Shown: positions 8,164 to 17,691, numbered from the stretch's first letter. The stretch: 64,000 nucleotides of DNA from Dendrosporobacter quercicolus (GCF_900104455.1 NZ_FNHB01000001.1:186001-250000); one strand, 5' to 3'. Program-made: numbers and translations. Notes: generated from the sequence alone by a model not told the origin.

Positions 8164-8628
8164 ATGGCAAATGTTTTTGTGGCCCTAGGACAAAATGTGG
8201 TGTTTATGTCGGCTGTTACTGCCTGGTTTTTGGCGCAAGTGCTTAAGACCCTGACGTCTTATTGGAAACACGGGGAATTTAATGCCGAACGCCTGGTCGG
8301 AGCAGGCGGTATGCCCAGTTCACATACGGCGCTGGTCGTTGGTTTGGCTTCGGCAGTAGGGCTGCATGAGGGTCTGCAATCATCGCTGTTCGGCATTGCT
8401 GTTATTCTGGCCGGCATTGTTATGTATGACGCGGCCGGAGTCAGACAGGCCGCCGGCAAGCAGGCCAAGGTCATCAATAAGCTGGTCCGCCAGCTCAGGG
8501 TAGAACACACAATCAATGATATCAGGCTGAAAGAACTGCTGGGACATACGCCGCTTGAGGTTATGGCCGGGGCCTTATTGGGTTTTGCAGTGGCTTACGG
8601 ACTGAATAAATTGATGCTTCTTTCCTGA
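8164..8628 (+). CDS. Divergent PAP2 family membrane protein, YuiD-like
   Basis: 154-residue membrane protein of the YuiD/divergent PAP2 phosphatase family. It has about four hydrophobic segments and the motif AGGMPSSHTALVVGLASAVG, which holds the SSH phosphatase-type element, followed by MYDAAGVRQAAGKQA. The substrate is unknown; a role in lipid or prenyl phosphate chemistry is plausible because it lies between the polyprenyl synthase gene and dxs. It begins nine bases after the previous gene behind GAGGTGG. Confidence 0.86.
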   Translation: MANVFVALGQNVVFMSAVTAWFLAQVLKTLTSYWKHGEFNAERLVGAGGMPSSHTALVVGLASAVGLHEGLQSSLFGIAVILAGIVMYDAAGVRQAAGKQAKVINKLVRQLRVEHTINDIRLKELLGHTPLEVMAGALLGFAVAYGLNKLMLLS

Positions 8629-8691
8629 TTTTTTGTTATAATAATTTGGTAATATTTAAGATAGATGCAGTTCTGAAAGAAGGGACTCCGG

Positions 8692-10578
8692 TTGAATGAT
8701 TTACTTGATATGATTGACAATCCGCAGCAATTGAAGAAATTGTCGGTTGTGCAGTTGGAAAAGCTCGCTGGAGAAATCCGCGGGCTTCTTGTACATACGG
8801 TTGCCAAAACAGGCGGACATCTCGCTCCTAATCTGGGAGTGGTGGAATTAACCATTGCCCTGCACCGGGTGTTTAACAGCCCCAGCGATAAATTTGTCTG
8901 GGATGTCGGCCACCAGGCCTATGTGCATAAAATTTTGTCAGGCCGGCGAGAATATTTCAATACTTTGCGGCAAGCGGGCGGTATGAGCGGCTTTCCCAAA
9001 ATCAGTGAAAGTGTGCATGATGCCTTTGGGACCGGTCATTCCAGCACCTCGATATCGGCGGCGCTGGGGCTGGCTCTGGCCCGTGATATGTCAGGCGGGC
9101 GAAACCATGTTGTCGCAATTATCGGCGATGGCTCCCTCACAGGCGGGCAGGCTTATGAAGCCCTGAACCATGCCGGTGATCTTGGTGCCAACCTGATTGT
9201 TGTTTTAAATGATAATGAAATGTCCATTGCCAAAAATGTCGGCGCGATGTCCGACTATTTATCCAAGCTGAGGACAGCGCCGACCTATAACCGGGTGAAG
9301 CATGATATTGAGTTTTTGCTCAGGCGCATTCCGGCGATCGGCGACAGTGTAGCCAAAACCGTGGAAAGGGTCAAAGACAGCCTGCGCTATTTGCTTGTTC
9401 CGGGAATGTTGTTTGAAGAACTGGGCTTTACCTATATCGGACCGATTGACGGACATAATATTGAACTAATCAGCCATATGCTGGAAAAAGCCAAAACTAT
9501 GCAGGGACCGGTATTAATTCATACTTTGACCCAGAAGGGCCGGGGCTATCAACCGGCTGAGTGCAAGGCCGATAAATTTCATGGTGTTGGACCATTCTGT
9601 ATAGACTCGGGAGAAGTGATCAAAAACGGCAGCAAGCCGACCTACACGGCGGTCTTCGGTGAAACCCTGATTGATTTGGCCGCAAAAGACGCCGATATTG
9701 TGGCAATCACGGCAGCCATGCCTGAGGGTACCGGTTTAAAAAATTTTGCCGGGTTGTATCCGGAGCGGTTTTTTGATGTGGGAATTGCTGAACAGCACGC
9801 CGTTACGGTTGCCGCTGGCCTGGCAGTCGCCGGCAAGAAGCCGGTGGTTGCTGTTTACTCTACGTTTGGGCAGCGGGCCTATGACCAGATTTTACATGAT
9901 GTCTGCCTGCAGAATCTGCCGGTGGTGTTTGCGCTGGACCGGGCGGGAATTGTCGGTGAAGACGGTCCTACTCATCACGGGGTTTTTGATTTCAGTTATC
10001 TGCGGCATATCCCGAATCTGGTACTAATGGCTCCCAAAGATGAAAATGAGCTGCGGCATATGCTGCATACGGCGCTGGAGTTAAACTGCCCGGCAGTCAT
10101 CCGCTATCCCCGGGGCAGTGGTCTGGGCGTACCGCTTGATGAAGAATTAACTGTCTTTCACCCCGGGCAGGCTGAGCAGCTTCAGCACGGCAGGGACCTG
10201 GTGTTTCTGGCGGTGGGACCGATGGTTGAACAATGCCGGGCGGCCGCTGGAATTTTAGCAGCAACCGGTATTCAGGCCGGAGTTGTCAATGCCCGCTTTA
10301 TTAAACCGCTGGATGAACGGCTGTTTAGTTCACTGGCGCGCGAGACGGGAGTATTCGTTACTGTTGAAGACAATGTGCTGGCCGGCGGTTTTGGTTCAGC
10401 CGTTTTGGAATACCTAAATTTGCAAAACTGCCATTGGCTGAAATTACTAAGACTGGGCCTGCCGGATCAGTTTATCGAGCATGGCGCCAGGGAACAGCTG
10501 CTTAGCCGGTATGGACTGGATGGCGACGGGATCGCCAGGCAGTCACTGCTGTTTTTAAAGCAGTGCGGGGTGCGGTGA
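8692..10578 (+). CDS. dxs: 1-deoxy-D-xylulose-5-phosphate synthase
   Basis: Thiamin diphosphate enzyme that makes DXP from pyruvate and glyceraldehyde-3-phosphate, the entry step of the MEP isoprenoid pathway. At 628 residues it is full length. Seen motifs include the GDGSLTGG thiamin site (about residue 150), GTGHSSTSISAALG near 115, the GIAEQHAV motif at about 365, and DRAGIVGEDGPTHHG. The start is TTG at 8692, behind an AGAAGG site. A TATAAT at 8637-8642 might give a local promoter, but the spacing to a -35 box is poor. tlyA follows four bases later. Confidence 0.96.
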   Translation: MNDLLDMIDNPQQLKKLSVVQLEKLAGEIRGLLVHTVAKTGGHLAPNLGVVELTIALHRVFNSPSDKFVWDVGHQAYVHKILSGRREYFNTLRQAGGMSGFPKISESVHDAFGTGHSSTSISAALGLALARDMSGGRNHVVAIIGDGSLTGGQAYEALNHAGDLGANLIVVLNDNEMSIAKNVGAMSDYLSKLRTAPTYNRVKHDIEFLLRRIPAIGDSVAKTVERVKDSLRYLLVPGMLFEELGFTYIGPIDGHNIELISHMLEKAKTMQGPVLIHTLTQKGRGYQPAECKADKFHGVGPFCIDSGEVIKNGSKPTYTAVFGETLIDLAAKDADIVAITAAMPEGTGLKNFAGLYPERFFDVGIAEQHAVTVAAGLAVAGKKPVVAVYSTFGQRAYDQILHDVCLQNLPVVFALDRAGIVGEDGPTHHGVFDFSYLRHIPNLVLMAPKDENELRHMLHTALELNCPAVIRYPRGSGLGVPLDEELTVFHPGQAEQLQHGRDLVFLAVGPMVEQCRAAAGILAATGIQAGVVNARFIKPLDERLFSSLARETGVFVTVEDNVLAGGFGSAVLEYLNLQNCHWLKLLRLGLPDQFIEHGAREQLLSRYGLDGDGIARQSLLFLKQCGVR

Positions 10579-10582
10579 TAGA

Positions 10583-11392
10583 GTGAAAAAAGAACGTTTA
10601 GATGTGATGCTTGTTGAACAGAACCTGGCAAGCAGCCGGGAACGGGCCAAAGCCTGCATTATGGCCGGGCTGGTATTTGTCAATGGTCAGAGAATTGATA
10701 AAGCAGGCGCGCTGGTGCCTGCGGGCGCCAGTATAACGGTAACCGGCGACAGTATCGGGTATGTCAGCCGGGGCGGGTTAAAGCTAGCCAAGGCGCTGGA
10801 CTGTTTTGAACTGGAGCTTAGGGATAAAGTGGTGGCCGATATCGGGGCTTCTACCGGCGGCTTTACAGACTGCGCTCTGCAAAACGGGGCTTTGCGGGTT
10901 TATGCTGTGGATGTGGGTTACGGCCAGTTGGCCTGGTCTCTGCGTACCGACAGCCGGGTAATTAATATGGAACGGACCAACATCCGGAATGTTACCCCGG
11001 CTGATATCGGCGAGAGCATTGATTTTGCCTGTATTGATGTGGCCTTTATTTCTTTGGCTAAGGTTTTGCCGGCAGTAAAAGGTTTACTGGCGCCGCAGGG
11101 CGGGATTGTGGCGCTCATTAAACCGCAATTCGAGGCCGGGCGGGATAAGGTAGGCAAAAAAGGCGTTGTGAAAGATCCGCTGGTGCATCAGGAAGTGATT
11201 GCAAATGTCCTGGCAAGCAGCCGCGCGCTGGGCCTCCTTCCCAGTAAGCTTAGTTATTCCCCGGTCAAAGGGCCTGAAGGCAATATTGAATATCTGGCAT
11301 ATTTAGTCAATGTAACCGATGCAATTGTAACAGATGAAATAGATGAGCGAATGATTGAACATGTTGTCAATGAAGCTCATACCAGCTTGTAA
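10583..11392 (+). CDS. tlyA: TlyA family rRNA (cytidine-2'-O)-methyltransferase
   Basis: S4 RNA-binding domain (about residues 1-60, KKERLDVMLVEQNLASSRER) joined to an FtsJ-like methyltransferase domain with the SAM site VVADIGASTGGFTDCALQNG and the later LIKPQFEAGR. TlyA enzymes methylate 16S and 23S rRNA; some annotations still call them hemolysin-like. The GTG start lies four bases past the dxs stop. The gene order dxs-tlyA-nadK-argR-recN is conserved widely in Firmicutes. Confidence 0.93.
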   Translation: MKKERLDVMLVEQNLASSRERAKACIMAGLVFVNGQRIDKAGALVPAGASITVTGDSIGYVSRGGLKLAKALDCFELELRDKVVADIGASTGGFTDCALQNGALRVYAVDVGYGQLAWSLRTDSRVINMERTNIRNVTPADIGESIDFACIDVAFISLAKVLPAVKGLLAPQGGIVALIKPQFEAGRDKVGKKGVVKDPLVHQEVIANVLASSRALGLLPSKLSYSPVKGPEGNIEYLAYLVNVTDAIVTDEIDERMIEHVVNEAHTSL

Positions 11393-11449
11393 TGCCTGAG
11401 CGTTGTACTGAACAGGGCGTAAAATCGGGCGGATATGGAGGATAAGGCC

Positions 11450-12304
11450 GTGCTGACAATTGGGCTATTTCCCAATACCTGTAAACCCAATATTCGGGTT
11501 GTTTTAACTGAGCTAGTCAATTATTGCCAAACCAAGCAAGTGAGAATTTTACTGCCTGAAGAGTCAGCCGTTAGTATGGGTTATGCCCAGTTTGCCGCTC
11601 CGGCGGATGTGTTGAACAGTACGATTGATGTTGCCGTTACTTTAGGCGGAGATGGAACGCTGCTGAGCGTTACCCGTAAGCTTGCGGCGCAAGGTGTGCC
11701 GGTTTGCGGAATTAATCTGGGGCGGCTGGGGTTTCTGGCTGAGGTGGAAGTGCCGGAGCTAACGGCAATGGTTGATCAACTGCTTTGCGGTGAATATACG
11801 GTGCAAGAACGCCTGATGCTGGAAGCCTTTGTAATGAGGCAAGGCAGCTTATTGAAAGTTTCCCCGGCGTTAAACGATATTGTGATTACCAAAGGTATAT
11901 TTTCGCGCATGCTGCGTCTTGAACTATATATTCAGGATACCTTTACCGCCAATTATCAGGCCGACGGGTTGATTTTCGCCACAGCAACCGGATCGACGGC
12001 TTATTCGCTGTCAGCCGGAGGGCCGATCATCAACCCAAGCTTACAGGTTGTTCTGGTCACGCCGATTTGTCCGCACACGCTTAGTTCCAGATCATTGATT
12101 ATTTCCGGTGAGGAAGAGGTCAGGGTGAATACCCAGACCTCAAATAACGATGTCGTATTGACGGTTGACGGGCAAATCGCGCAGCAGCTTAAGCCCGGGG
12201 ATGAGATCATCATTAAACGGGCGCCGTTTAATGCAAAATTTATTAAGCTTGCCGGAAAAAGTTATTATGAAACATTGCGGACTAAGCTATGGCGGGGCGA
12301 TTGA
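11450..12304 (+). CDS. nadK: NAD kinase
   Basis: Phosphorylates NAD to NADP. The hallmark TLGGDGTLLS motif (about residues 65-74) is present, as are GRLGFLAEVE and the second substrate motif ADGLIFATATGSTAYSLSAGGP. The length of 284 residues is standard. Start choice: GGAGG at 11437-11441 is eight bases before GTG 11450, giving MLTIGLFPN, which fits other NadK N-termini; the ATG at 11435 overlaps that ribosome site. The stop is within two bases of the next start. Confidence 0.94.
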   Translation: MLTIGLFPNTCKPNIRVVLTELVNYCQTKQVRILLPEESAVSMGYAQFAAPADVLNSTIDVAVTLGGDGTLLSVTRKLAAQGVPVCGINLGRLGFLAEVEVPELTAMVDQLLCGEYTVQERLMLEAFVMRQGSLLKVSPALNDIVITKGIFSRMLRLELYIQDTFTANYQADGLIFATATGSTAYSLSAGGPIINPSLQVVLVTPICPHTLSSRSLIISGEEEVRVNTQTSNNDVVLTVDGQIAQQLKPGDEIIIKRAPFNAKFIKLAGKSYYETLRTKLWRGD

Positions 12305-12305
12305 A

Positions 12306-12872
12306 TTGCAAAGTTTTAATGCAGTAAGTGTTGCTCACCAATTGACTGTCCTCAAGCTGGCCACCGCCCGCAATATTGTTGACGCAACTGCCGGCAATGG
12401 CAGGGATACACTGTTTTTGGCGCAAAATTCCGGCGCGCAGGCAATGATTACGGCTTTTGACATTCAGAAAACGGCATTAAATAAGACCAGGCAGCTGTTG
12501 ACCGAACATCGTCTGATGGAAAAAGTCCGTCTAATTGCGGACAGTCACGCCAATGTTGCCCGGCATGTAACAGAAGCGGTCGATCTTGCCGTGTTTAATC
12601 TGGGTTACTTGCCGGGCGGCAGTCACGAAATTTCGACCAATGCAGACTCGACTCTGGCTGCCGTTCAGCAGTTAATTGCGTTGCTGGGCGCAGGCGGGTT
12701 AATTTCTTTAATTGCTTATCCAGGATATCCGGCCGGTCATGCTGAACATAGTGTATTGCAACAGTATTTTTTGCAGCTGCAGCCGAAAATTTTTACGGTA
12801 AGTTGCTGGCAAATGATCAACCATACCGGAAAAGCTCCGGTGTTTTATCTAATTGAAAAAGTAAGGAGCTGA
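12306..12872 (+). CDS. mnmM: Class I SAM methyltransferase, MnmM/YtqB family
   Basis: 188-residue Rossmann methyltransferase. SAM site VDATAGNGRDTLFLA (about residues 22-36) and the diagnostic FNLGYLPGG motif match the YtqB/MnmM group, which methylates the 5-aminomethyl-2-thiouridine wobble base of tRNA. The TTG at 12306 gives an N-terminus of the expected length before the AHQL helix and lies just after the nadK stop with GGCGGGG as a ribosome site. A longer frame reaching into nadK exists but overlaps without a good ribosome site. Confidence 0.86.
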   Translation: MQSFNAVSVAHQLTVLKLATARNIVDATAGNGRDTLFLAQNSGAQAMITAFDIQKTALNKTRQLLTEHRLMEKVRLIADSHANVARHVTEAVDLAVFNLGYLPGGSHEISTNADSTLAAVQQLIALLGAGGLISLIAYPGYPAGHAEHSVLQQYFLQLQPKIFTVSCWQMINHTGKAPVFYLIEKVRS

Positions 12873-12878
12873 AATTGA

Positions 12879-13331
12879 GTGAAGGCTATCCGTCATGCTA
12901 ATATTAAGGAAATCATTGAACACAGTGTGATTGAAACGCAGGAGGATCTGGCCGAGGCATTGCGCAAAAAGAGCATTGAAGTTACCCAGGCCACTGTATC
13001 CCGGGATATCAAAGAGTTAATGCTGATTAAGGTACCGACCGGCGATGGACGGTATCGTTATGCTTTCCCTATGGAAAAAAACGTTGTTTTTTCTCAATCC
13101 CGGATGGACCGCATGTTTAGGGATTCGGTCATCGGCCTGGATTCGAGTGAAAATATCGTGGTGATTAAAACACTGCCCGGTACGGCCCAGGCGGTGGCTT
13201 CCACCATTGATTACGCCAAATGGCCTGAAATTATCGGTACTGTCGCCGGTGATGATAACATTTTAGTGGTGGTAAAACCAACCGAGGCCGCCCCGCGGAT
13301 TATAGCGAAGTTTCAGGCGCTAATTCAGTAA
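12879..13331 (+). CDS. argR: Arginine repressor ArgR/AhrC
   Basis: Hexameric arginine-responsive regulator. The N-terminal winged-helix domain (about residues 1-70) has the recognition segment QATVSRDIKELML, and the C-terminal domain (about 80-150) carries LPGTAQAVASTID and GTVAGDDNILVVV, the arginine and trimer contact region. Length 150 is standard. GTG start behind AAGGAG. It lies in the conserved mnmM-argR-recN order. No ArgR target operon is visible in this window. Confidence 0.95.
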   Translation: MKAIRHANIKEIIEHSVIETQEDLAEALRKKSIEVTQATVSRDIKELMLIKVPTGDGRYRYAFPMEKNVVFSQSRMDRMFRDSVIGLDSSENIVVIKTLPGTAQAVASTIDYAKWPEIIGTVAGDDNILVVVKPTEAAPRIIAKFQALIQ

Positions 13332-13347
13332 GCTGGGAGCGAATATT

Positions 13348-15054
13348 GTGCTAAAAACGCTAACTGTTTTGAACTTTGCATTGATAGAACAGGCTATCGT
13401 TGATTTTACCGCAGGACTCAATATTCTTACAGGCGAAACCGGCGCCGGAAAATCGATATTAATCGATGCGTTCGGTGTCATTTTGGGCAACAGGGCATCT
13501 ACTGATCACATCAGGAAAGGCGCTGAAGCTTTGCGGGTCGAAGCCGTTTTCGACACTGCCGGCAATACCGCTGTGAGCGAGCTGTTAGAAGGGCAGGCAA
13601 TCGCCGCGGAAGAGGACGGCACATTAATCATCAGCCGCAGATTTACACGTAACGGCAAGAATGCCATTACCGTCAATGGCTGCCATGTAACCCTGGGGTT
13701 TTTGCGCCTGTTAGGTCAAAGGCTTGTCGATATGCACGGGCAGCATGAGAACCAGTCCCTGCTGCGGCCGGAAACCCAGCGGCTGCTTTTGGACTCCTTC
13801 AGTACGGAGCTGAAGGCTAAGCTAGAGCTTTACCGGTCGGTCTACGACAAGTGGCTGGCAATCAGCCGTGAGCTGACCGCCAGTGAGAGTAAGTCGCGGG
13901 AGCGGGCGCAGCGGCTGGACATGCTCAAATGGCAAACGGACGAAATAGCGGCAGCCAGCCTTAAGCCTGGTGAAGACAGCGAACTGGCGGCCCAGATCAA
14001 AGTGCTGGCCAATGCTGAAAAAATAACAGCTTCCCTGCATCAAGCCTATTCCATTTTGAATGACGGCGGCAAAGGCCACGGGGCTGTGATCGGCGGTCTG
14101 GCCCAGATAAAGCGCGAACTGGAAACTGTTGTGCGCTATAACAGCAAATTTGAAGCGCAGCTGACGGTGATTACCGACGCCTTGTATCAGCTCGAAGACT
14201 GCAGCCGTGAATTGCGCAATGATTATGAGAGTCTGGAGTTTAATCCACAGCGGCTGGCCAGCTTGCAGGCGCGGCTGGAGCTTATTGATAAACTGGCGAA
14301 AAAATACGGCCCCTCTACGCAGGATATATTGGACTATTATCAGCAAGCTCAGCAAGAATTGATTAGTATGGCCGGATACGATGACCTGCTCGACGCCCTG
14401 GGCAGGCAGAAGGATGAACTTGAGCGGAATTTAAGTGGCCTGGCCCGGGAGCTTACTCTGTTGCGGACAACGAATGCCGCTTTACTGGCTGAGGAAATTG
14501 AACAGCATTTAATCCATCTGGGCATGCCCAAGGCGAAATTGCAGATTGCCGTAACAGAAACCGGCCATTTTACGGCTGCCGGCTGCAATGAGATCAGCTT
14601 TTTGTTCTCGGCCAATGCCGGTGAAGAGCCGCAGGCTGTTCATAAAGTGGCGTCAGGCGGTGAACTGTCCCGCCTGGCGTTAGCCATAAAAACTGTTTGT
14701 GCGGCCAGGGATAATGTCGGCACAATGGTTTTTGATGAAATTGACAGTGGAATTGGCGGCCAGACAGCTCAAATGGTTGCGGAACGAATCGCGATGGTTG
14801 CTGCAGCCAAGCAAGTATTATGCATCACGCATTTACCGCAAATTGCGGCTATGGCCGATGCTCATATTTATCTAGAGAAACAGGCGGATGATGAACGAAC
14901 AATTACCAAAATCCGCTGCCTGACTAAAGCTGAACAATTGACTGAATTAGCCCGGATGCTATCCGGCACAGTGACCGATTTAGCTCTTGACAATGCCGCT
15001 CAGATGCTTCAGTTTGCATTAAATAAAAAAGAAAAATGGAAAAATAAAGCGTAA
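13348..15054 (+). CDS. recN: DNA repair protein RecN
   Basis: SMC-like ATPase active in double-strand break repair. The 568-residue protein has Walker A GETGAGKSILIDA (about residues 30-42), a central coiled coil, the ABC signature ASGGELSRLALA (about 435-446) and Walker B MVFDEIDSGIGG (about 462-473), plus the H-loop region CITHLPQIA. GTG start behind GGGAGC. It ends the long operon that began at xseA, with a clear terminator overlapping its stop. Confidence 0.96.
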   Translation: MLKTLTVLNFALIEQAIVDFTAGLNILTGETGAGKSILIDAFGVILGNRASTDHIRKGAEALRVEAVFDTAGNTAVSELLEGQAIAAEEDGTLIISRRFTRNGKNAITVNGCHVTLGFLRLLGQRLVDMHGQHENQSLLRPETQRLLLDSFSTELKAKLELYRSVYDKWLAISRELTASESKSRERAQRLDMLKWQTDEIAAASLKPGEDSELAAQIKVLANAEKITASLHQAYSILNDGGKGHGAVIGGLAQIKRELETVVRYNSKFEAQLTVITDALYQLEDCSRELRNDYESLEFNPQRLASLQARLELIDKLAKKYGPSTQDILDYYQQAQQELISMAGYDDLLDALGRQKDELERNLSGLARELTLLRTTNAALLAEEIEQHLIHLGMPKAKLQIAVTETGHFTAAGCNEISFLFSANAGEEPQAVHKVASGGELSRLALAIKTVCAARDNVGTMVFDEIDSGIGGQTAQMVAERIAMVAAAKQVLCITHLPQIAAMADAHIYLEKQADDERTITKIRCLTKAEQLTELARMLSGTVTDLALDNAAQMLQFALNKKEKWKNKA

Positions 15055-15078
15055 GCGAGAGCTTGCGCTTTATTTTTG
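15046..15078 (+). terminator. Rho-independent terminator of the xseA-recN operon
   Basis: 11-base stem (AAAGCGTAAGC with one G-U pair) around a GAGA loop, followed by TTTATTTTT. It overlaps the recN stop codon. Confidence 0.88.
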
Positions 15079-15192
15079 CTTAAAATCGTCTTTAATAAAC
15101 TTCCAAGGCAATAAATGCATCTAATTCCGGAATAATCCCCAAAAAAATCGGGAAATCTTTATTTTGAGATCAAAAAATATTTCGCACTGTCC

Positions 15193-15348
15193 AGTACTGC
15201 GCCAATCTTGAAACGGCAAGATAATGGCGAGACGGATTTTTGTGAGACAAGGCGGAATGAGGCATACCAAACGTATGCCGATTGACGACAACGCAGTATT
15301 ACGGAAATTCGTCCGTCAGTTGCTGCTATTCAGGGGTGGTGCAGTACT
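15193..15348 (+). repeat. Dispersed 155-bp imperfect-palindrome repeat, copy A
   Basis: 156-base element with inverted ends AGTACTGC and GCAGTACT, filling most of the 330-base gap between recN and spoIVB. Inside are a GGCATAC/GTATGCC hairpin with a CAAAC loop and a GACGGA/TCCGTC pair, so the whole element can fold into one long imperfect hairpin. The same sequence recurs at 38503-38657 and 48264-48418 in the opposite orientation, and in modified form at 38730-38960. No open frame or transposase is present. The remaining flanks (15079-15192, 15349-15385) show nothing recognisable. Confidence 0.8.
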
Positions 15349-15385
15349 AGGTTGGCACAAATGGTACAGGGAGTGATGGCACACT

Positions 15386-16735
15386 ATGCTGGGTACTAAA
15401 TGGCGTTCCGTTGTGGGAATGTGTATTGCCGTACTGATTATCGCTTTTTCGTCTTCGCCTCAGTTCCGTAACATTTACGGTCTTCCGCTCCAAATGAGAA
15501 TCATTCAGGGAGAGACAGCTTTTTTTAATGTAAACTATCCGCTCACAGTTACGGTAAGTCAGGATTTGGATGACAGTTTAAGAATCAAAACCCAGCCTTC
15601 AGGTTATGCCATTTCCCGGCCGGTCTTTTTGGAACCGGTAAAATTGGGGCGGGCGACTGTTGAGTTTAAACTGTTAGGCTTAATCCCCATTCGCACCGTC
15701 CAGGTCGATGTACTGCCTCAGTTGAAACTCGTTCCCGGCGGCCATTCCATTGGTGTGGTAATGCAGTCCCACGGTGTTATTGTCGTCGGAAATTCACCTG
15801 TTCAGGTAAATGAAGGTCAATATGTGACGCCGGCTAAAGATTCCGGGATTCAGGTGGGAGATGTAATTCTGGGTATTAATGATACTCCGGTGCACAGCGA
15901 CAGCCAGGTTGCTGAAATGATCGACGGCAGCGGCCGGGAGCAGGTGCTGCAGTTTCTTATTAAGAGAGGTGATGAACAGCTGACAATCAGTGTAAAAACA
16001 GTTTTGTGCAATGATACCAAACGCTACCGGATTGGCTTGTTTGTCCGGGACAGCGCGGCTGGCGTGGGTACGCTGACTTTTTACGAGCCAGGTTCGCAAG
16101 CTTATGGTGCATTAGGTCATGTGATTACCGACAATGATACCAATCAGCCGATTGATTGTGAACAGGGCAAAATTGTACCGGCAAGCGTGTCCGGCATTCA
16201 GCAGGGCAAACGTGGCCAGCCCGGCGAAAAGATCGGCGTATTTATTGAAGAGGATCAATTGCTGGGCAATATTCAAAAAAATACAAAGTTTGGAATTTAC
16301 GGAAAGCTTAACCAAGCGATGGACAATGCGGTTTATTCCGAAGCATTGCCGGTGGCATCAATGAATCAAGTGCAAACAGGCGCTGCGGAAATGCTGACTG
16401 TGGTTGAAGGCCAGACCATTGAACGGTTTGCCATTGAAATCCAGCGGATTAACTTACAAAACTTTCCGGAAAGCAAGGGTTTGGTCATTAAAGTGGTCGA
16501 TTCACGCTTATTAGAGCGTACCGGGGGCATTGTCCAGGGAATGAGCGGCAGCCCTATCATTCAAAATGGCAAAATCGTCGGGGCTGTTACCCATGTTTTT
16601 GTTCATGATCCAACCAAAGGATATGGCTGTTTTATTGATTGGATGTTAATGGAAAGCGGGATCATACCGCCCAAAGAACAGCAAACAAGCAAGCGTTTAT
16701 TCACCTATGGCAGCCGTTTAAACAAAAGCGCTTAA
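15386..16735 (+). CDS. spoIVB: SpoIVB serine peptidase (signalling protease for sigma-K activation)
   Basis: Forespore-secreted S55 peptidase that cleaves SpoIVFA to start pro-sigma-K processing in Bacillus. The 449-residue product has an N-terminal membrane/signal segment (about residues 8-26), a PDZ domain (about 110-200, VNEGQYVTPAKDSGIQVGD), and the peptidase domain with the catalytic His in GALGHVITD and catalytic Ser in MSGSPIIQNG. It is adjacent to spo0A, as in many spore-formers. A forespore promoter would be expected upstream, but none was convincing. Confidence 0.95.
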   Translation: MLGTKWRSVVGMCIAVLIIAFSSSPQFRNIYGLPLQMRIIQGETAFFNVNYPLTVTVSQDLDDSLRIKTQPSGYAISRPVFLEPVKLGRATVEFKLLGLIPIRTVQVDVLPQLKLVPGGHSIGVVMQSHGVIVVGNSPVQVNEGQYVTPAKDSGIQVGDVILGINDTPVHSDSQVAEMIDGSGREQVLQFLIKRGDEQLTISVKTVLCNDTKRYRIGLFVRDSAAGVGTLTFYEPGSQAYGALGHVITDNDTNQPIDCEQGKIVPASVSGIQQGKRGQPGEKIGVFIEEDQLLGNIQKNTKFGIYGKLNQAMDNAVYSEALPVASMNQVQTGAAEMLTVVEGQTIERFAIEIQRINLQNFPESKGLVIKVVDSRLLERTGGIVQGMSGSPIIQNGKIVGAVTHVFVHDPTKGYGCFIDWMLMESGIIPPKEQQTSKRLFTYGSRLNKSA

Positions 16736-16741
16736 ATTCAG

Positions 16742-16785
16742 GCGGAGTTGAACTGCAGGAAATATGCAGTTCAACTCCGCTTTTT
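16742..16785 (+). terminator. Strong terminator after spoIVB
   Basis: Perfect 16-base stem (16742-16757 with 16765-16780), seven-base loop, then TTTTTC. It separates spoIVB from the spo0A promoter. Confidence 0.92.
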
Positions 16786-16835
16786 CTGATAATTTTAATA
16801 AATTAACAAAATGTTGGGTTTTTTTTCCATACAAG

Positions 16836-16864
16836 GAAGGAAATGACGGGGATTTGTCGAAATC
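16836..16864 (+). promoter_or_regulatory. spo0A promoter region: Spo0A box and sigma-H-like promoter
   Basis: TTTGTCGAA at 16853-16861 is an exact match to the Spo0A-box consensus. It overlaps the -10 part of a sigma-H-like promoter: GAAGGAAAT at 16836-16844, 11 bases, then GTCGAAATC at 16856-16864 (two departures from RnnGAATWW). This arrangement would allow Spo0A~P to act on its own gene, as at the Bacillus Ps promoter. Confidence 0.6.
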
Positions 16865-16905
16865 TATTTTCAGAAGATCATAAAGCGCAAGGAGAGGATA
16901 TAACG

Positions 16906-17676
16906 GTGGTTAAAGAAAGAATTAGAGTAGCTATTGCTGATGATAACCGGGAATTTGTAGGCATTATTCAGGAGTATTTAAGTCAGCAGCCGGACATTGA
17001 TTTGATTGGTGTAGCGTACAATGGCGAGGAAATTTTAACAATCATTGAAGAAAAGAAACCGGATGTCGTAATTTTAGATATCATTATGCCTCATCTTGAT
17101 GGCATTGGTGTCTTGGAACGGATTAATGAGTTTAACGGCAGACGTCCCAAAATTATTATGCTGACCGCTTTCGGGCAGGAGAGCATTACCCAGCGGGTTG
17201 TGGAGCTGGGGGCTGATTATTATATTTTAAAGCCTTTTAACATGGAAGTGATTAGTAACCGGATCCGTCAGCTGGCCAGCACAATTACGTCTCAGCGGCC
17301 AGTGATCGCCCAGGCGCTGAAAGCCCGGCCAATGGATCTGGAGGTAACCAATATTATCAGGGAAATTGGCATTCCGGCGCATATTAAAGGCTATCAATAC
17401 TTACGGGATGCAATTATGATGATTATTACGGAAATAGAATTGTTAGGAGCTGTGACCAAAGTTCTGTATCCAATGATTGCCGAAAAATATTCCACAACGC
17501 CCAGCCGGGTTGAACGGGCCATCAGGCATGCCATCGAAGTGGCCTGGGGCAGGGGCAACATGGATATGATTAACCGGATATTCGGTTATACCATAAAACT
17601 GGAAAAAGGCAAACCTACCAATTCCGAGTTCATGGCAATGATTGCCGATAAACTGCGCATGGAAATGCGCGCCTGA
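16906..17676 (+). CDS. spo0A: Sporulation master regulator Spo0A
   Basis: Response regulator that commits the cell to sporulation. The receiver domain (about residues 5-125) has the acidic pocket IADDN, the phospho-acceptor Asp in VVILDIIMP and the conserved Lys in YYILKPF. The C-terminal Spo0A domain holds the recognition helix [18 protein letters not shown] (about 205-222). Start choice: GTG 16906 lies eight bases after AAGGAGAGG and gives the normal short N-terminus; an in-frame ATG at 16843 falls inside the promoter and is rejected. Length 256 fits the family. Confidence 0.96.
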   Translation: MVKERIRVAIADDNREFVGIIQEYLSQQPDIDLIGVAYNGEEILTIIEEKKPDVVILDIIMPHLDGIGVLERINEFNGRRPKIIMLTAFGQESITQRVVELGADYYILKPFNMEVISNRIRQLASTITSQRPVIAQALKARPMDLEVTNIIREIGIPAHIKGYQYLRDAIMMIITEIELLGAVTKVLYPMIAEKYSTTPSRVERAIRHAIEVAWGRGNMDMINRIFGYTIKLEKGKPTNSEFMAMIADKLRMEMRA

Positions 17677-17691
17677 TAAGATCAGAGACAT

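Noticed and set aside
8611-8642. Promoter for dxs (TTGATG, TATAAT)
   Set aside because: The spacer is 20 bases and the genes around it look like one operon.
15352-15385. Forespore (sigma-F/G) promoter for spoIVB
   Set aside because: Only partial matches with no properly spaced partner box.
16843-16905. Longer spo0A start giving an extra 21 residues
   Set aside because: The extension overlaps the promoter and Spo0A box; the GTG at 16906 has a perfect ribosome site and the family's usual N-terminus.
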